From NCBI GenBank assembly GCA_026706485.1, contig JAPOYR010000004.1, positions 372,001-436,000 on the forward strand: DNA of 64,000 bases. Reading direction: 5' to 3'. The position numbers and the translations under genes are program-made. The stretch comes from Chloroflexota bacterium. Its GTDB lineage: Bacteria > Chloroflexota > UBA11872. The notes beneath the pieces are model-generated. The model did not search any database and had not been told where the DNA came from. It was given only the letters and a program-made list of their open reading frames with translations. Each line of letters starts with the position of its first letter. Positions within the stretch are counted from its first letter, which is position 1. Below, piece after piece: positions 52,697 through 62,563 of the stretch.

Positions 52697-53905
52697 ATGG
52701 CCGGATTCCTCGACGGCGCCCTGGTTCTGGACTTCACGCGGGTGCTCGCCGGGCCATTCTGCACCATGACGCTCGCCGATCTTGGCGCGCGCGTCATCAA
52801 GATCGAAAGCCCCGAGGGTGATGAGGCCCGCGGCATGGGGCCCTTCGTCGACGGGCACAGCCTCTACTTCGCCAGCATCAACCGCGGCAAGGAGAGCGTG
52901 GTGCTCAACCTCAAGCACCCGCGGGCGGTCGAGTTGGCCCTTGGTCTCGCCGCGCGCGCCGACGTGCTCGTCGAAAACTACCGACCCGGCACGCTCGAAC
53001 GGCTCGGTCTCGGCTACGACGTGGTCCACGAGCGAAACGCCGGCATCGTCTACGTCTCGCTCTCGGGTTTCGGCCAGGTCGGCCCCTACCGTGATCGGGG
53101 GGCCTACGACGTCATCATCCAGGCCATGGGCGGTCTCATGGGGATCACCGGGCCCGCCGGCGGCGGTCCCACGCGCGTGGGGGCTTCCTTGGGCGACATC
53201 GTGCCCGCGCTTTACGCCACCATCGCGGTGCTGGCTGCGCTGCAACGCCGCGAACGCACCGGCGAGGGCTGTCATGTCGACCTCGCCATGATGGACGCGG
53301 TGGTGGCCGTGGTCGAAAACGCCATGGCGCGCTACTGGGTCAGCGGCGAAGACCCCGGCCCCATCGGCAACCGGCACCCCGCCATTGCGCCCTTCAGCAC
53401 CTTCGCCACGGCCGACGGACAGATCGTGATCGCCTGCGGCAACGATGCGCTCTGGCGGCGGCTGTGCGCCGCGCTCGAGTCGCCGGCGTTGGCGGACGAC
53501 CCGCGATTCACCACCAACGCGCTTCGGGCCGATCGCGCCGAAGAATTGGCCGTTGCCATGGAGGGCGTGCTGCGCGCGCATGGGACGGACCATTGGCTGG
53601 AAATCTTGCTCGAGGCCGGCATCCCCTGTGCGAAAGTCAACCGTATGTCGGACCTCTTGAACGATCCCCACCTGCGAGCCCGCGACATGATCGTGGAGAT
53701 GGACCAGCCGCACGTCGGCCGGCTGCCGGTGCCGGGCGCCCCCATCAAGGCGACTGGCGTGGAGATCGACCTCGGCGATCCGGCCCCCGCCTTGGGCGAC
53801 CACACGCGTCCCGTGCTGCGGGAGTTGCTCGGGGTGGACGCCGCTGAGCTCGAGCGCCTCGAACGCGACGGCGCCATCGGCGTCCCCGAACCCCCGTCGC
53901 CATGA
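52697..53905 (+). CDS. CoA transferase, class III (CaiB/BaiF family)
   Basis: A 402-residue enzyme that transfers CoA between carboxylic acids. It has the family N-terminus (LVLDFTRVLAGPFCTM), ARVIKIESPEGDEAR, LNLKHPRA, LVENYRPGTLERLGLGYD, YDVIIQAMGGLMGITG, and the catalytic Asp probably Asp167 (ASLGDIVPALYA). The substrate is unknown (oxalyl, carnitinyl, racemase-like and other members exist). ATG 52697; the GNAT gene overlaps its stop as ATGA, so the two are coupled. Confidence 0.92.
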   Translation: MAGFLDGALVLDFTRVLAGPFCTMTLADLGARVIKIESPEGDEARGMGPFVDGHSLYFASINRGKESVVLNLKHPRAVELALGLAARADVLVENYRPGTLERLGLGYDVVHERNAGIVYVSLSGFGQVGPYRDRGAYDVIIQAMGGLMGITGPAGGGPTRVGASLGDIVPALYATIAVLAALQRRERTGEGCHVDLAMMDAVVAVVENAMARYWVSGEDPGPIGNRHPAIAPFSTFATADGQIVIACGNDALWRRLCAALESPALADDPRFTTNALRADRAEELAVAMEGVLRAHGTDHWLEILLEAGIPCAKVNRMSDLLNDPHLRARDMIVEMDQPHVGRLPVPGAPIKATGVEIDLGDPAPALGDHTRPVLRELLGVDAAELERLERDGAIGVPEPPSP

Positions 53906-54438
53906 CGATCGAAGTCGCGGCCGACGGATCGCACCGGGTGACCATCGACACGCCGATCGAGATTCGGCGCGCCGCGCTGGAGGATCTCGAGGCCATGAGC
54001 GAGCTCTGGGGTCCCGAGCGGCGGATCGCCCAGCGGCGCGTGCTGCGGCGGTATTTCGATGAGCAGCGCCAAAACGTCCAGTCCGGCCTTGTGGCGACAT
54101 TCAATGGGGCGCTCGTCGGCCAGTTGTGGATCCGGCATCGACATCTCGATCGCGGCATCGCGGACGGACGGCGGGCCGCCTATCTGCATACGCTCATCGT
54201 GGCGCCGTCGTTTCGACGCTTGGGCATTGCCGAGGCCTTGACCCGTGCTGCCTCGAACGAAGCCGAGGCGCGCGGCGCCGACGTGCTCACCATCGGCGTC
54301 GACGGTCCCAACGCCTACGCCCGCCGCTTGTATGAGAAGTGGGGCTTCCACGCCTACCACGCGACCACAGACCTGCGTGGCGAGCTCGTCTTCCTGCGCC
54401 GGCGAAGCTACGGCGCAAGGCCGGATGCCCGACCCTAA
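53902..54438 (+). CDS. GNAT family N-acetyltransferase
   Basis: A 178-residue acetyl-CoA-dependent acetyltransferase. Motif A is LHTLIVAPSFRRLGIAEALT (the R-x-x-G-x-A loop binds acetyl-CoA), preceded by a beta-strand VGQLWIRHRHL, and motif B is PNAYARRLYEKWGFHAYH. The target is not determined. It overlaps the CoA transferase gene by four bases (ATGA), suggesting one operon with TauE and CoA transferase. Confidence 0.9.
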   Translation: MTIEVAADGSHRVTIDTPIEIRRAALEDLEAMSELWGPERRIAQRRVLRRYFDEQRQNVQSGLVATFNGALVGQLWIRHRHLDRGIADGRRAAYLHTLIVAPSFRRLGIAEALTRAASNEAEARGADVLTIGVDGPNAYARRLYEKWGFHAYHATTDLRGELVFLRRRSYGARPDARP

Positions 54439-54525
54439 ATGCTAAGCTCGCCGCGGTTCAATCGGTTGCTGATTGGCAGCCCGTCGCACGCCGCCGCGTG
54501 CGCCCATCGCGCGTAGGATCAGCCC

Positions 54526-55479
54526 GTGAAGGCCTTCTTTCAGGGCTCGTTTGTGGATTTCGCCGACGCCAAGGTGAGCGTCATGACGCATGCGCTCAAC
54601 TACGGCACCGGCGTGTTCGAAGGCATCCGCGGATACTGGAATGAAGACGACGAACAGATGTACCTGTTCCGCGCGCCTGAGCACTTCGAGCGGATGCGAC
54701 AGTCCGCCAAGATCCTTCGTATGGAGATCCCGCACACCGACGATGAGTTGGTGGAAATCGCCCGGACGCTCGTGCGGTCGGGCGACTTTCAGGAAGACGT
54801 GTACGTGCGGCCGCTCGTCTACAAGGCGGCGTGCCAAATCGGTTTGAGCATGGTTCGCCAGACCGAAAACGGCACGGCGCTCATCGACGACGAGTTCACC
54901 ATGTTCGTCGTGCCGTTTGGGCCCTATCTGGATGTCGAGCGGCCGATTCGCTGCACAATCGCCTCGTGGCGGCGGATCAACGACAACATGATTCCGGCTC
55001 GCGGCAAGGTAAGCGGGTTGTACGTCAACTCGGCGATGGCCAAAACCGAGGCGGTCGAGGCGGGTTTCGACGAAGGCATCATGCTCACCGAGGACGGCCA
55101 CGTGAGCGAGGGAACCGCCGAGAATGTATTTCTCGTGCGCAACGGCGTCCTGGTCACGCCCTCCGTCAGCGATGACATTCTCGAGGGCGTGACACGGCGT
55201 ACGGTCATCCAAATCGCGCGCGACGAGCTTCAGATCGACACCATTGAGCGCAGCGTCGACCGCACCGAGCTCTACATCGCCGACGAGCTGTTCCTGGTGG
55301 GCACGGGCGCGCAAATCTCGCCCGTGCGCGAGGTCGATGGGCGCGTGATCGGTGACGGCGGCATCGGTCCCGTCACGCGCGCGCTCCAGGACTTATACTT
55401 TGACATCGTGCGCGGCGGAAACGCCCGCTATCGATCGTGGTGTGCGCCGGTCTATCCGGTTCCGGCGGCGCAGACCTAG
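54526..55479 (+). CDS. ilvE: Branched-chain amino acid aminotransferase (fold IV)
   Basis: A 317-residue PLP enzyme. The sequence follows IlvE: VMTHALNYGTGVFEGIRGYW, the PLP Lys in PARGKVSGLYVNSAMAK (Lys161), EGIMLTEDGHVSEGTAENVF and ADELFLVGTGAQISPV. It catalyses the last step of Ile/Leu/Val synthesis; D-amino-acid or aminodeoxychorismate activity is less likely given the length and motifs. GTG 54526 is the start. The RNase III gene follows after 102 bases. Confidence 0.94.
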   Translation: MKAFFQGSFVDFADAKVSVMTHALNYGTGVFEGIRGYWNEDDEQMYLFRAPEHFERMRQSAKILRMEIPHTDDELVEIARTLVRSGDFQEDVYVRPLVYKAACQIGLSMVRQTENGTALIDDEFTMFVVPFGPYLDVERPIRCTIASWRRINDNMIPARGKVSGLYVNSAMAKTEAVEAGFDEGIMLTEDGHVSEGTAENVFLVRNGVLVTPSVSDDILEGVTRRTVIQIARDELQIDTIERSVDRTELYIADELFLVGTGAQISPVREVDGRVIGDGGIGPVTRALQDLYFDIVRGGNARYRSWCAPVYPVPAAQT

Positions 55480-55581
55480 CAGGGGGGCAAGGAGGTCATC
55501 GTCTGAGTTCGCGGCTCCCCCGCACGGCCACTCGTCCATTCGTCCCACGCACCCTTCGTTCAGTCGCCGCCCGGTCGTCCC

Positions 55582-56307
55582 ATGGCTGCACCCGCGGCTG
55601 ACGCAGCGCCCCACGAGGCGCCGATAGCGCTCCAGGCGCAGATGGGCGTTCGGTTCGCCAACCCCGCCCTTTTGCGGCAGGCGCTCGTGCATCGCTCGCT
55701 CATCAACGAAGCCGACCTGGCGCCAACCGACTCCAATGAGCGGCTGGAATTCCTCGGCGACGCCGTCCTCGGCCTCGTGACGACCGAGCTGCTGTTCCAG
55801 CGTCATCCCGACTATGACGAAGGTGAGCTCACCCGGGCTCGTGCCTCGCTCGTCAATCTGAACGCCGCGGCCGGCTTTGCCAAGACGCTTGGCCTGGGGG
55901 CGCATCTGATGCTCGGGCGCGGCGCCGAAATGACCGGCGCCCGCAAGCGCTCCTCGGTGCTCGGCCGCGCCTTCGAGGCCCTGGTCGGCGCCGTATATCT
56001 CGACGCCGGTCTCGAAGCGGCAAGGGACTTCCTTACGCCATTCGTCAGCGACGCGCTGGGCGCCCGCGGCCGCGCCGGCCCGCAGAAGGACTACAAGACC
56101 CAGTTGCAAGAGCGACTGCACGTCGAGCGCGCCGCGACTCCGGTCTACGAACTCGTCGACGCGAGCGGGCCGGACCACGACCGCCGCTTCCGCATGGCCG
56201 TCACGGTCGACGACGAGCAGCTGGCGCAGGGCGAAGGTTCGAGCAAGCAGCGGGCCGAGCAGGACGCGGCGCGCGCGGCGCTTCGTCTGTTGAACGGGAG
56301 CGGCTGA
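55582..56307 (+). CDS. rnc: Ribonuclease III
   Basis: A 241-residue double-strand-specific endoribonuclease. The signature NERLEFLGDAVLGL (52-65) is present with Glu53, Glu56 and Asp60; the second catalytic segment LGRAFEALVGAVYLD carries Glu131, but Arg128 replaces the metal-binding Asp (Asp114 in E. coli). A C-terminal dsRBD follows (QKDYKTQLQERL, GEGSSKQRAEQDAARAAL). The SMC gene starts three bases after the stop, a common rnc-smc pair. ATG 55582 was chosen. Confidence 0.93.
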   Translation: MAAPAADAAPHEAPIALQAQMGVRFANPALLRQALVHRSLINEADLAPTDSNERLEFLGDAVLGLVTTELLFQRHPDYDEGELTRARASLVNLNAAAGFAKTLGLGAHLMLGRGAEMTGARKRSSVLGRAFEALVGAVYLDAGLEAARDFLTPFVSDALGARGRAGPQKDYKTQLQERLHVERAATPVYELVDASGPDHDRRFRMAVTVDDEQLAQGEGSSKQRAEQDAARAALRLLNGSG

Positions 56308-56310
56308 GCG

Positions 56311-59300
56311 GTGCATCTGCGACGCATTGAGCTGCAAGGCTTCAAGACGTTTTCGCGGCGCACCGTCGTCGAGCTGCCGCAAGGCGTGACCGCGGTGGTC
56401 GGCCCGAATGGGTCGGGTAAGAGCAACCTCGCCGACGCCATTCGCTGGGCGCTCGGGGAACAGACGTTGCGAACTCTTCGCGTCCGCCGGTCCGAGGAAA
56501 TGATCTTTGGCGGCACCGCGTCGCGTCCGCGCACCGGGATGGCCGAGGTCCTGCTGGTGTTCGACAACGCCGACGCCTGGCTACCCACGCCATACGCCGA
56601 AGTCGTCATTGGCCGCCGGCTGTTTCGGTCCGGGGACAGCGAATACACGCTCAACGGCGCACGAGTGCGTCTCCGCGACATTGTCGACCTGATGAGCGCG
56701 GGCGGCATCGGAGCCGGCGGCGCCTCGATCGTGAGCCAGGGACAGATCGACGCGACGCTCCGGCAGCGGCCGGAGGAGCGGCGCAGCTTCCTCGAAGAGG
56801 TGGCGGGCATTGGCCGGTTCCAGGCCCGCCGTGACCAGGCCGAGCGGCGTCTCGCGGGGACGCGCCGCAACCTGGAGCGCCTGCGCGATCTCGTGGCTGA
56901 AATCGAGCCGGGGCTTGAGACCCTCCGGCGCCAGGCCGAAATCGCGGAGCATGGTCGGGAGCTCGAATCCGAGCTGCGGGCCGCGCGCATTGCGCTGCTA
57001 CGGCACCGGCTGGACGCCGTCGGTCGACAGATCGCCGAAGCCGAGGAGCGCGAGCAAACCGTGGCGCGGCGCATGGCGGCGCTCACGGCAACCCCCGCCG
57101 CCGAGTTGCGACGGCAAGCGTCGGCGGCCGAGTTGGACGCGCAGAGCCATGACGCCAAGCTGCGCCAGTGTCGTGAAGACGAAACCGCGGCCGCCGGCGC
57201 CTTGGGCGCCCTGGAGGCTCGACAGCACCAGTTGCGCGAACGCCTGGTGCATCTGGAGGCGCGCGCCGCCGACGTACCCGCGCGCGCCCAAGCCCTCGGC
57301 GCGCGGCAAGCGGCGCTCGAAGCTGAATCCACCCAGGAAGAACGCACATACCAGGAGCTTGTGCAGCGCGTCGAAGGTCGCGCCGGGCGACTGGAACGCC
57401 TCGACGAGTCATTGGCCGATGCGAGAGCCGCGGCCGCCGTCCGGCAGGCGCAGGCAAGCAAGCTGGCGGAACTCACGGCCCGCGACGCCATGGTGCGCGA
57501 GCGCGCCGAGCAGCTGACGAAAGATCAGTCTCGCCTTTTGGGCGAGCAGGCTAGCCTGGCGCAGGCGCATCAGACGGCCGAGCAGGAATCCGCGGCAAGC
57601 GCCCGGCACGTAGCGGACGCGCGGAGTCGCGTCGAGCAGGCGGCTGACGACGACCGGGCGGCCGAAGCCGAGGCTGGCGTCGCGCACGCGGCCCAGCAAG
57701 CGCGGGCCGACGACCTTGCGGCCGCCGAGCGCCTGCTGGCCGACCGCGCCAGCCGGCTGGATACTCTCCAGGCCGAGCGGCGCGCCCTGCAGACTGCCCG
57801 GGCGTCTCAGCGGGAACCCGGGCCGACCGACGCGGCGCTGCGCGAGCGAGTGCCCGGCGTCCTGGGCCGGCTGCGCGAGTTGCTGCCGGACGCGCTCACG
57901 CGCAACGAGCCGCTGATCGACGCGGCGCTGTCCGATGCGCTCAACGACTGGATGATCCGCGATCGCGCCGACCTATCGGCCGCCGTCGCGGCCATTCGCG
58001 CCCTGGACCTTGCCCCGGCGCGACTGCGTCTCCTCGAATCCTCCGCAGCGCCGGAAGTCTCGGACGACATGCGGGCGGACCCCAACGTGCTCGGCAGCCT
58101 CGACGCCTACGTGAACGTTGGCGACGACAGGCTCCGCCGTCTCCTGCGGCGGATCGTCGTCGTGGCCGATCTTGACGCGGCGCTGCGTCTGCGTGCGGAC
58201 CACGTCGCCAACGGTCCCGTGCCCATGATCGTGGCGCTCGCGGGCGCCGCCATTGACGCCGACGGGTCAATTCGCATCGGCGCAACGGAATCCACAGCCG
58301 ATCCCATCGCCGAACGGCTGGAGAGCCTTGGCGACGCCATCGCGCAAGCGGGCTGGGATCGCGACCAGTCGGCGCGGGCGCTGGAGTCGACAGCGGAAGC
58401 GGCGCGCGCAGCCACGGCGCGAGCCGATGCCGCGCGCAAAGCCCGCGCCGAATGCACCGCCGCGCACGCCGCCGCGCGCGAGGCGCTCACCGTGGCCGCG
58501 GTGGCGACGGAACGCCTCTCGGCCCGGGCAACCACGCTGGCGGAGCGGCATGCGGACGCCGCGGCGCGTCTAACCGCGCTGGACGCCGAGCTCAAACGCC
58601 TGGCGGATGAGCGCGCCGATGTCGAACGTGCGCTCAACGCGCTGCCGGCGGAGGCAGGCTCGGCTGCACGAGGCCCGGCCGACCTCGCGGCATTGGAGCG
58701 CGAGCACGCGGCGGCGACCGCGGAGCATCGGGCCGACACGGCGCGCGTGGCCGAGCTTCGTGCCCGCCGCGTCACGCGCGCGGCATTACTGCAAGAAGTA
58801 ACGGCCGAGCGTGAGCAGGTGACCGCGCTCGCCGAGGAGATCGCCGCCACCCGCACCGCGACGCGCCAAGAGTGCGACGCCATGGGCGCCGAGCACGACG
58901 CAGCCGCCGCGGCGGCCGAGGCCGCGCGCGAGGCCTCGCGGGCCGCGGAGCGTCAGCTGCTCGACGTCCGGCTGACCGCGCAGCGTCTCCACTTGCAGGC
59001 CGCGCAGCGGGCGGACGAAGAGCGACGCGTCGGTGAGGACCTCACCGCGGCCCAGCGTGAGACGGAGCGGCTGGCTGAGCGGCAGGCCGAGTTGCGGCGC
59101 TCAGCTTGCGACGATCTGGGTCTCGCGGACCTGACGCCGAAGCGTCTCGACGAGCCGCTCGGGCGCGTCGAGCGGCGGGCCGCTGACTTGAGGCGGGATC
59201 TCGCCGAGCTGGGTCCGCTGAACCCGCTGGCGCCCGAGACATATCGTGAGCAGCAGGCGCGTGTCGACGATGCGCGGTCGCAGATCGCCGATCTCGAGGG

Positions 59301-59898
59301 CGCGGAGGCGAACCTGCGGGCCCTCACGGCGCGCCTGCAGCGGGAGCTGCACAGCCAATTCGTCACAACCTTCGACGAAATCAACGCCCACTTCAGCCGC
59401 CTCTTCCGCGAGCTCTTCGGCGGCGGCTCGGCCACGATGGCGCTCACGACCCCCGATGACGTCGAGACCACCGGCGTCGAATTCCACGTCAAGCTCCCCG
59501 GACGCCGGAAGCAGGAGCTGGCCGCCCTCTCCGGCGGCGAGCGCGCCCTCGTGGCGGCGGCGCTGATCATGGCCCTGCTGCATGTGCGGCAAAGCCCGTT
59601 CTGCGTGCTCGACGAGGTCGACGCCGCCCTCGACGATGCCAACGTCGCGCGTTTCTGCCGGCAGCTCCACAAGCTCGCCGACCGCAGCCAGCTCCTCGTC
59701 ATCACGCACAATGCCATCACGGTCGAGTCGGCGGCTGCGATCTACGGGGTGACCATGCACGAGGACGGCGTTTCGGACCTGCTCTCGCTGTCGCTGAACG
59801 GCGCCGTGGCCAACGGCGTGAACGGTCACCATGCGGCGAACGGTCACCAAGCCGCGAACGGCCGGGCAGCCACCGCGAAGGCGCCGTCCCTCACCTAG
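56311..59898 (+). CDS. smc: Chromosome segregation protein SMC
   Basis: A 1195-residue structural-maintenance-of-chromosomes ATPase. Walker A GPNGSGKSNL (31-40) is followed by a long coiled coil, the hinge at about 515-665 (GRLRELLPDALTRNEPL, VVVADLDAALRLRADHV), a second coiled coil very rich in Ala/Arg/Glu, the C motif LSGGERALVAAALIM (from 1073) and Walker B VLDEVDAALDD. The C-terminal tail has a short repeat (NGVNGHHAANGHQAANG), not usual for SMC. GTG 56311. ScpA/ScpB genes are not in the window. Confidence 0.95.
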   Translation: MHLRRIELQGFKTFSRRTVVELPQGVTAVVGPNGSGKSNLADAIRWALGEQTLRTLRVRRSEEMIFGGTASRPRTGMAEVLLVFDNADAWLPTPYAEVVIGRRLFRSGDSEYTLNGARVRLRDIVDLMSAGGIGAGGASIVSQGQIDATLRQRPEERRSFLEEVAGIGRFQARRDQAERRLAGTRRNLERLRDLVAEIEPGLETLRRQAEIAEHGRELESELRAARIALLRHRLDAVGRQIAEAEEREQTVARRMAALTATPAAELRRQASAAELDAQSHDAKLRQCREDETAAAGALGALEARQHQLRERLVHLEARAADVPARAQALGARQAALEAESTQEERTYQELVQRVEGRAGRLERLDESLADARAAAAVRQAQASKLAELTARDAMVRERAEQLTKDQSRLLGEQASLAQAHQTAEQESAASARHVADARSRVEQAADDDRAAEAEAGVAHAAQQARADDLAAAERLLADRASRLDTLQAERRALQTARASQREPGPTDAALRERVPGVLGRLRELLPDALTRNEPLIDAALSDALNDWMIRDRADLSAAVAAIRALDLAPARLRLLESSAAPEVSDDMRADPNVLGSLDAYVNVGDDRLRRLLRRIVVVADLDAALRLRADHVANGPVPMIVALAGAAIDADGSIRIGATESTADPIAERLESLGDAIAQAGWDRDQSARALESTAEAARAATARADAARKARAECTAAHAAAREALTVAAVATERLSARATTLAERHADAAARLTALDAELKRLADERADVERALNALPAEAGSAARGPADLAALEREHAAATAEHRADTARVAELRARRVTRAALLQEVTAEREQVTALAEEIAATRTATRQECDAMGAEHDAAAAAAEAAREASRAAERQLLDVRLTAQRLHLQAAQRADEERRVGEDLTAAQRETERLAERQAELRRSACDDLGLADLTPKRLDEPLGRVERRAADLRRDLAELGPLNPLAPETYREQQARVDDARSQIADLEGAEANLRALTARLQRELHSQFVTTFDEINAHFSRLFRELFGGGSATMALTTPDDVETTGVEFHVKLPGRRKQELAALSGGERALVAAALIMALLHVRQSPFCVLDEVDAALDDANVARFCRQLHKLADRSQLLVITHNAITVESAAAIYGVTMHEDGVSDLLSLSLNGAVANGVNGHHAANGHQAANGRAATAKAPSLT

Positions 59899-59915
59899 CC
59901 GGCACAGGAATCAGC

Positions 59916-61067
59916 ATGACCGGGCGTAGCCCGAGCCGGAGATGGGCCGCGCTGCTCGCGCGCACCCCGCGGCGCCCCATGGGCCGCCGACGCGTCCCGG
60001 TCGCCCGCCGGCCGGCGCCCGAAAGCCGCACCGCCTCGCCGCGCGCCTGGCTGTTGCTCGGAGTCACGGCGGCCGGAGCTGTGGCGTTCTCCCTCATCTT
60101 GGCGGTCATCGGGAACCCGGTGGAAGGCGTCGACGAGATCCTGGGCGAGGCCCAGCTTCTTCTCGCCCCGGCGCCGGAGGCGGCGAACCCCGAGGCATTG
60201 CTGGTTCCGCGAGCCGACGAGGGCCGCGCCACGCAAGCGAGCGTGCCGGAATTGCTCGGGCTCACCCGGTCGGCCGCTGAGTCCGCCGCAGCCGCCATCG
60301 AGTTCCGCATCGTGTTCGACGAAGACTTCAGCGAAACCGTCGCAGAGGGTTTGGTCAGCCGCCAAACGCCGGACGCGGGCAGCCTTCGAAGCACCGGGGA
60401 GCCGCTGCGGGCCACGCTGAGCCTGGGACTGCCGCAGGCGGCCATTCCCAGCGTCGTGGGTCTCGCCGCGGCGGAGGCGCGCGCCCGGCTCGCCGCCGGC
60501 GGATTTCAGGTGCTGGAGGTCGCGGCGTTCAGCCGCGACGTGCCGGCCGACCACGTGCTGCGACAGGATCCCATCGCCGGCAGCGTGATCAATCGGCGCT
60601 CGGCCGTGGTGCTGCACCTCAGCCGGGGCGTCGAAACCGTCACCGTGCCGCCGCTCGCCGGCCGCTCCGAAGACGACGCGCGCCGTGCGGTCGAGCTTGC
60701 GGGTCTCGCGCTGGCCGAGGTGGTCTACAAGGACTCCGGCAGCGTGCCCAACGGGGTGGTGGAGTCCCAGCATCCCCCGTCCGGCGCGTCACTCGCCCGA
60801 GGCGGCGAAGTCGAGTTGACCGTAGTTCGCGTGGGTGAGATCGAGGTGCCCGAGCTGCGCGGCATGTCGGCCGCGGCGGCTGAGCGCGAGCTGCTCGACC
60901 GTGGCCTGTTCATCGGCGCGCTCACCCGGCTGCCCACGGCGGGCGTGTCCGACGAGCAGGTCATGGAGCAGGAGCCCGGCGCCGGCGCGCGTGTCCCGCG
61001 CGGGTTCAGCGTGCGGCTCATGGTGGCAATTCCCGTGGACCCGCAGGCGGTTCCGCCAAGCGGATAA
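59916..61067 (+). CDS. PASTA-domain membrane protein without kinase domain
   Basis: A 383-residue protein. A basic Arg-rich cytoplasmic N-terminus and one membrane helix (AWLLLGVTAAGAVAFSLIL, about 44-62) are followed by four PASTA domains (VPELLGLTRSAAESAA, IPSVVGLAAAEARARLA, VPPLAGRSEDDARRAVELA, VPELRGMSAAAAERELL). PASTA domains bind peptidoglycan/lipid II in PknB-type kinases and PBPs; no kinase or penicillin-binding domain is present. It starts 17 bases after smc, so it is probably in the same transcript. A cell-wall sensor role is inferred. Confidence 0.9.
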   Translation: MTGRSPSRRWAALLARTPRRPMGRRRVPVARRPAPESRTASPRAWLLLGVTAAGAVAFSLILAVIGNPVEGVDEILGEAQLLLAPAPEAANPEALLVPRADEGRATQASVPELLGLTRSAAESAAAAIEFRIVFDEDFSETVAEGLVSRQTPDAGSLRSTGEPLRATLSLGLPQAAIPSVVGLAAAEARARLAAGGFQVLEVAAFSRDVPADHVLRQDPIAGSVINRRSAVVLHLSRGVETVTVPPLAGRSEDDARRAVELAGLALAEVVYKDSGSVPNGVVESQHPPSGASLARGGEVELTVVRVGEIEVPELRGMSAAAAERELLDRGLFIGALTRLPTAGVSDEQVMEQEPGAGARVPRGFSVRLMVAIPVDPQAVPPSG

Positions 61068-61136
61068 CCGGCGGCTCTGGCTCGGCGCAGGCGTGTCCCG
61101 CCCCCGCCCGACGTTGGCCGCCTGCCGTGCTTACGG

Positions 61137-62453
61137 CTACTTTGGGTCTACGTCCGGAATGCGGTCGGCGTCAAGCCGGCGCAGCGCCTCCTGTAAGAGC
61201 GCGTCATCCTCGCCGCCATAGGGCCCGTCCGAGGATTCGTGCGGCACGTCCGGCGTAAGCCCCGAGTCGTTGAGATTCACGTCGTTCGGCGTGATCCATA
61301 TGCCGCTCGTCACTCGCATGATGGACTCATCGGACAGCTGGTGCAGCTCCTGCATCGAGCCCTTCCCAAACGTCTCCTCGCCCATCAGCTGTGCCCGCCC
61401 GTGCGCTTGGAGCGCGCCGGCCACGATTTCGGAGGCGCTGGCCGATCCGCCGTTCACGAGCACCAGGATCGGCGTCGTGGTGTCGCCACCCTCATCCTGC
61501 ACCCGCCAGCGGGTGCGGCCTTCATGGCGGTGTTCTTGGATCAGGATGGTCTGGCCCCTGGCCAGGAACTGAGCCGCCACCCGCACGCTCGCGTCGAGCA
61601 GCCCGCCGGGATTGTTGCGCAGGTCCAGCACGAGTGCGGAGATGCCTTCCGCCTCGAGCTCGTCCAGGGCCTCACTGAGCTCCTTGGATGTGCGGCTGCC
61701 GAAGTTGGCGATACGCACATAGCCGATCTCGTCGAACCGATCCTTCGTGACCGACGGCACAAGAACTCGCGCCCGCTCGACGCTGACATCGCGCGTTTCC
61801 TCGCTCCCCTCGGGCTGCATCGTGAGGACCACCGATGTCCCTTCCTCGCCGCGCACGCGCCGGCCGAACTCGTCCAGCGCCATACCTCGCGTGGATACGC
61901 CGTCGACGGCGACGACGAACTCATTGGCGCGAATCCCGGCGCGCTCAGCCGGTGAGTTGGGCAGCGGCGTGAGCACGAACGGCGTCTCGTCGCGCAGCTC
62001 GATGCGGATGCCCACACCAACGAAGCTGCCGCGTATTCGCTCGCGTGAGCGCTCGGCTTCCTCGGAATTCTGATAGACCGTGTGTTGATCCTCGGTCGCC
62101 TCGGCCAGCCCGCGAATCGCGCCCTCCCGCAGAACCTCCGGGTCGAGAGGACCGCCGTAGAAGTGGTCCTGAATGACGCTCCAGGCTTCCCAGAAGAGCG
62201 CGAAGTCAACGTCGTCGAACTCGGCGGGCGTCTCGGGCCGAGCGTCCGCGGTCGGAAAGGCCATCGGACGAGGATCTTGGTCGGCGTCAACGTCAGCCGG
62301 CAGTTCGGGGGCAACGGCGCCGGCGAACTGGTCCCGTGCCTGAATTCCCTGGTCCCCGGCGATGGTCCCGGTAATGAAGCCCGCGCTGAACACCGCGCAT
62401 AGGGCAACGACAGCGGCCGCAAGCAGCATGGCCGTCCGCAGGTTGTGATTCAT
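61137..62453 (-). CDS. ctpA: C-terminal processing peptidase (S41 family, CtpA-like)
   Basis: A 438-residue periplasmic/envelope Ser protease. The N-terminal signal anchor (AMLLAAAVVALCAVFSAGF) is followed by a PDZ domain (about 160-235: RAGIRANEFVVAVDGVSTRG), the catalytic Ser region NGGSASASEIVAGAL (Ser337-Ser341), and the Lys in GEETFGKGSMQEL. CtpA enzymes trim cell-wall hydrolases and other proteins. It lies downstream of ftsX and ftsE in the same orientation with a 110-base gap. ATG 62453 is the start. Confidence 0.93.
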   Translation of the reverse strand: MNHNLRTAMLLAAAVVALCAVFSAGFITGTIAGDQGIQARDQFAGAVAPELPADVDADQDPRPMAFPTADARPETPAEFDDVDFALFWEAWSVIQDHFYGGPLDPEVLREGAIRGLAEATEDQHTVYQNSEEAERSRERIRGSFVGVGIRIELRDETPFVLTPLPNSPAERAGIRANEFVVAVDGVSTRGMALDEFGRRVRGEEGTSVVLTMQPEGSEETRDVSVERARVLVPSVTKDRFDEIGYVRIANFGSRTSKELSEALDELEAEGISALVLDLRNNPGGLLDASVRVAAQFLARGQTILIQEHRHEGRTRWRVQDEGGDTTTPILVLVNGGSASASEIVAGALQAHGRAQLMGEETFGKGSMQELHQLSDESIMRVTSGIWITPNDVNLNDSGLTPDVPHESSDGPYGGEDDALLQEALRRLDADRIPDVDPK

Positions 62454-62563
62454 GCGAGGAGCCCTTGGCGATGTCGCCCAAAACCCTAGCGCAGCGCCAC
62501 GCCACTGTCGGTGGCGCAGCCCACGCTGGCGCTCCCGGGGGGAGCAAGTATGCCAGTGTCGGC

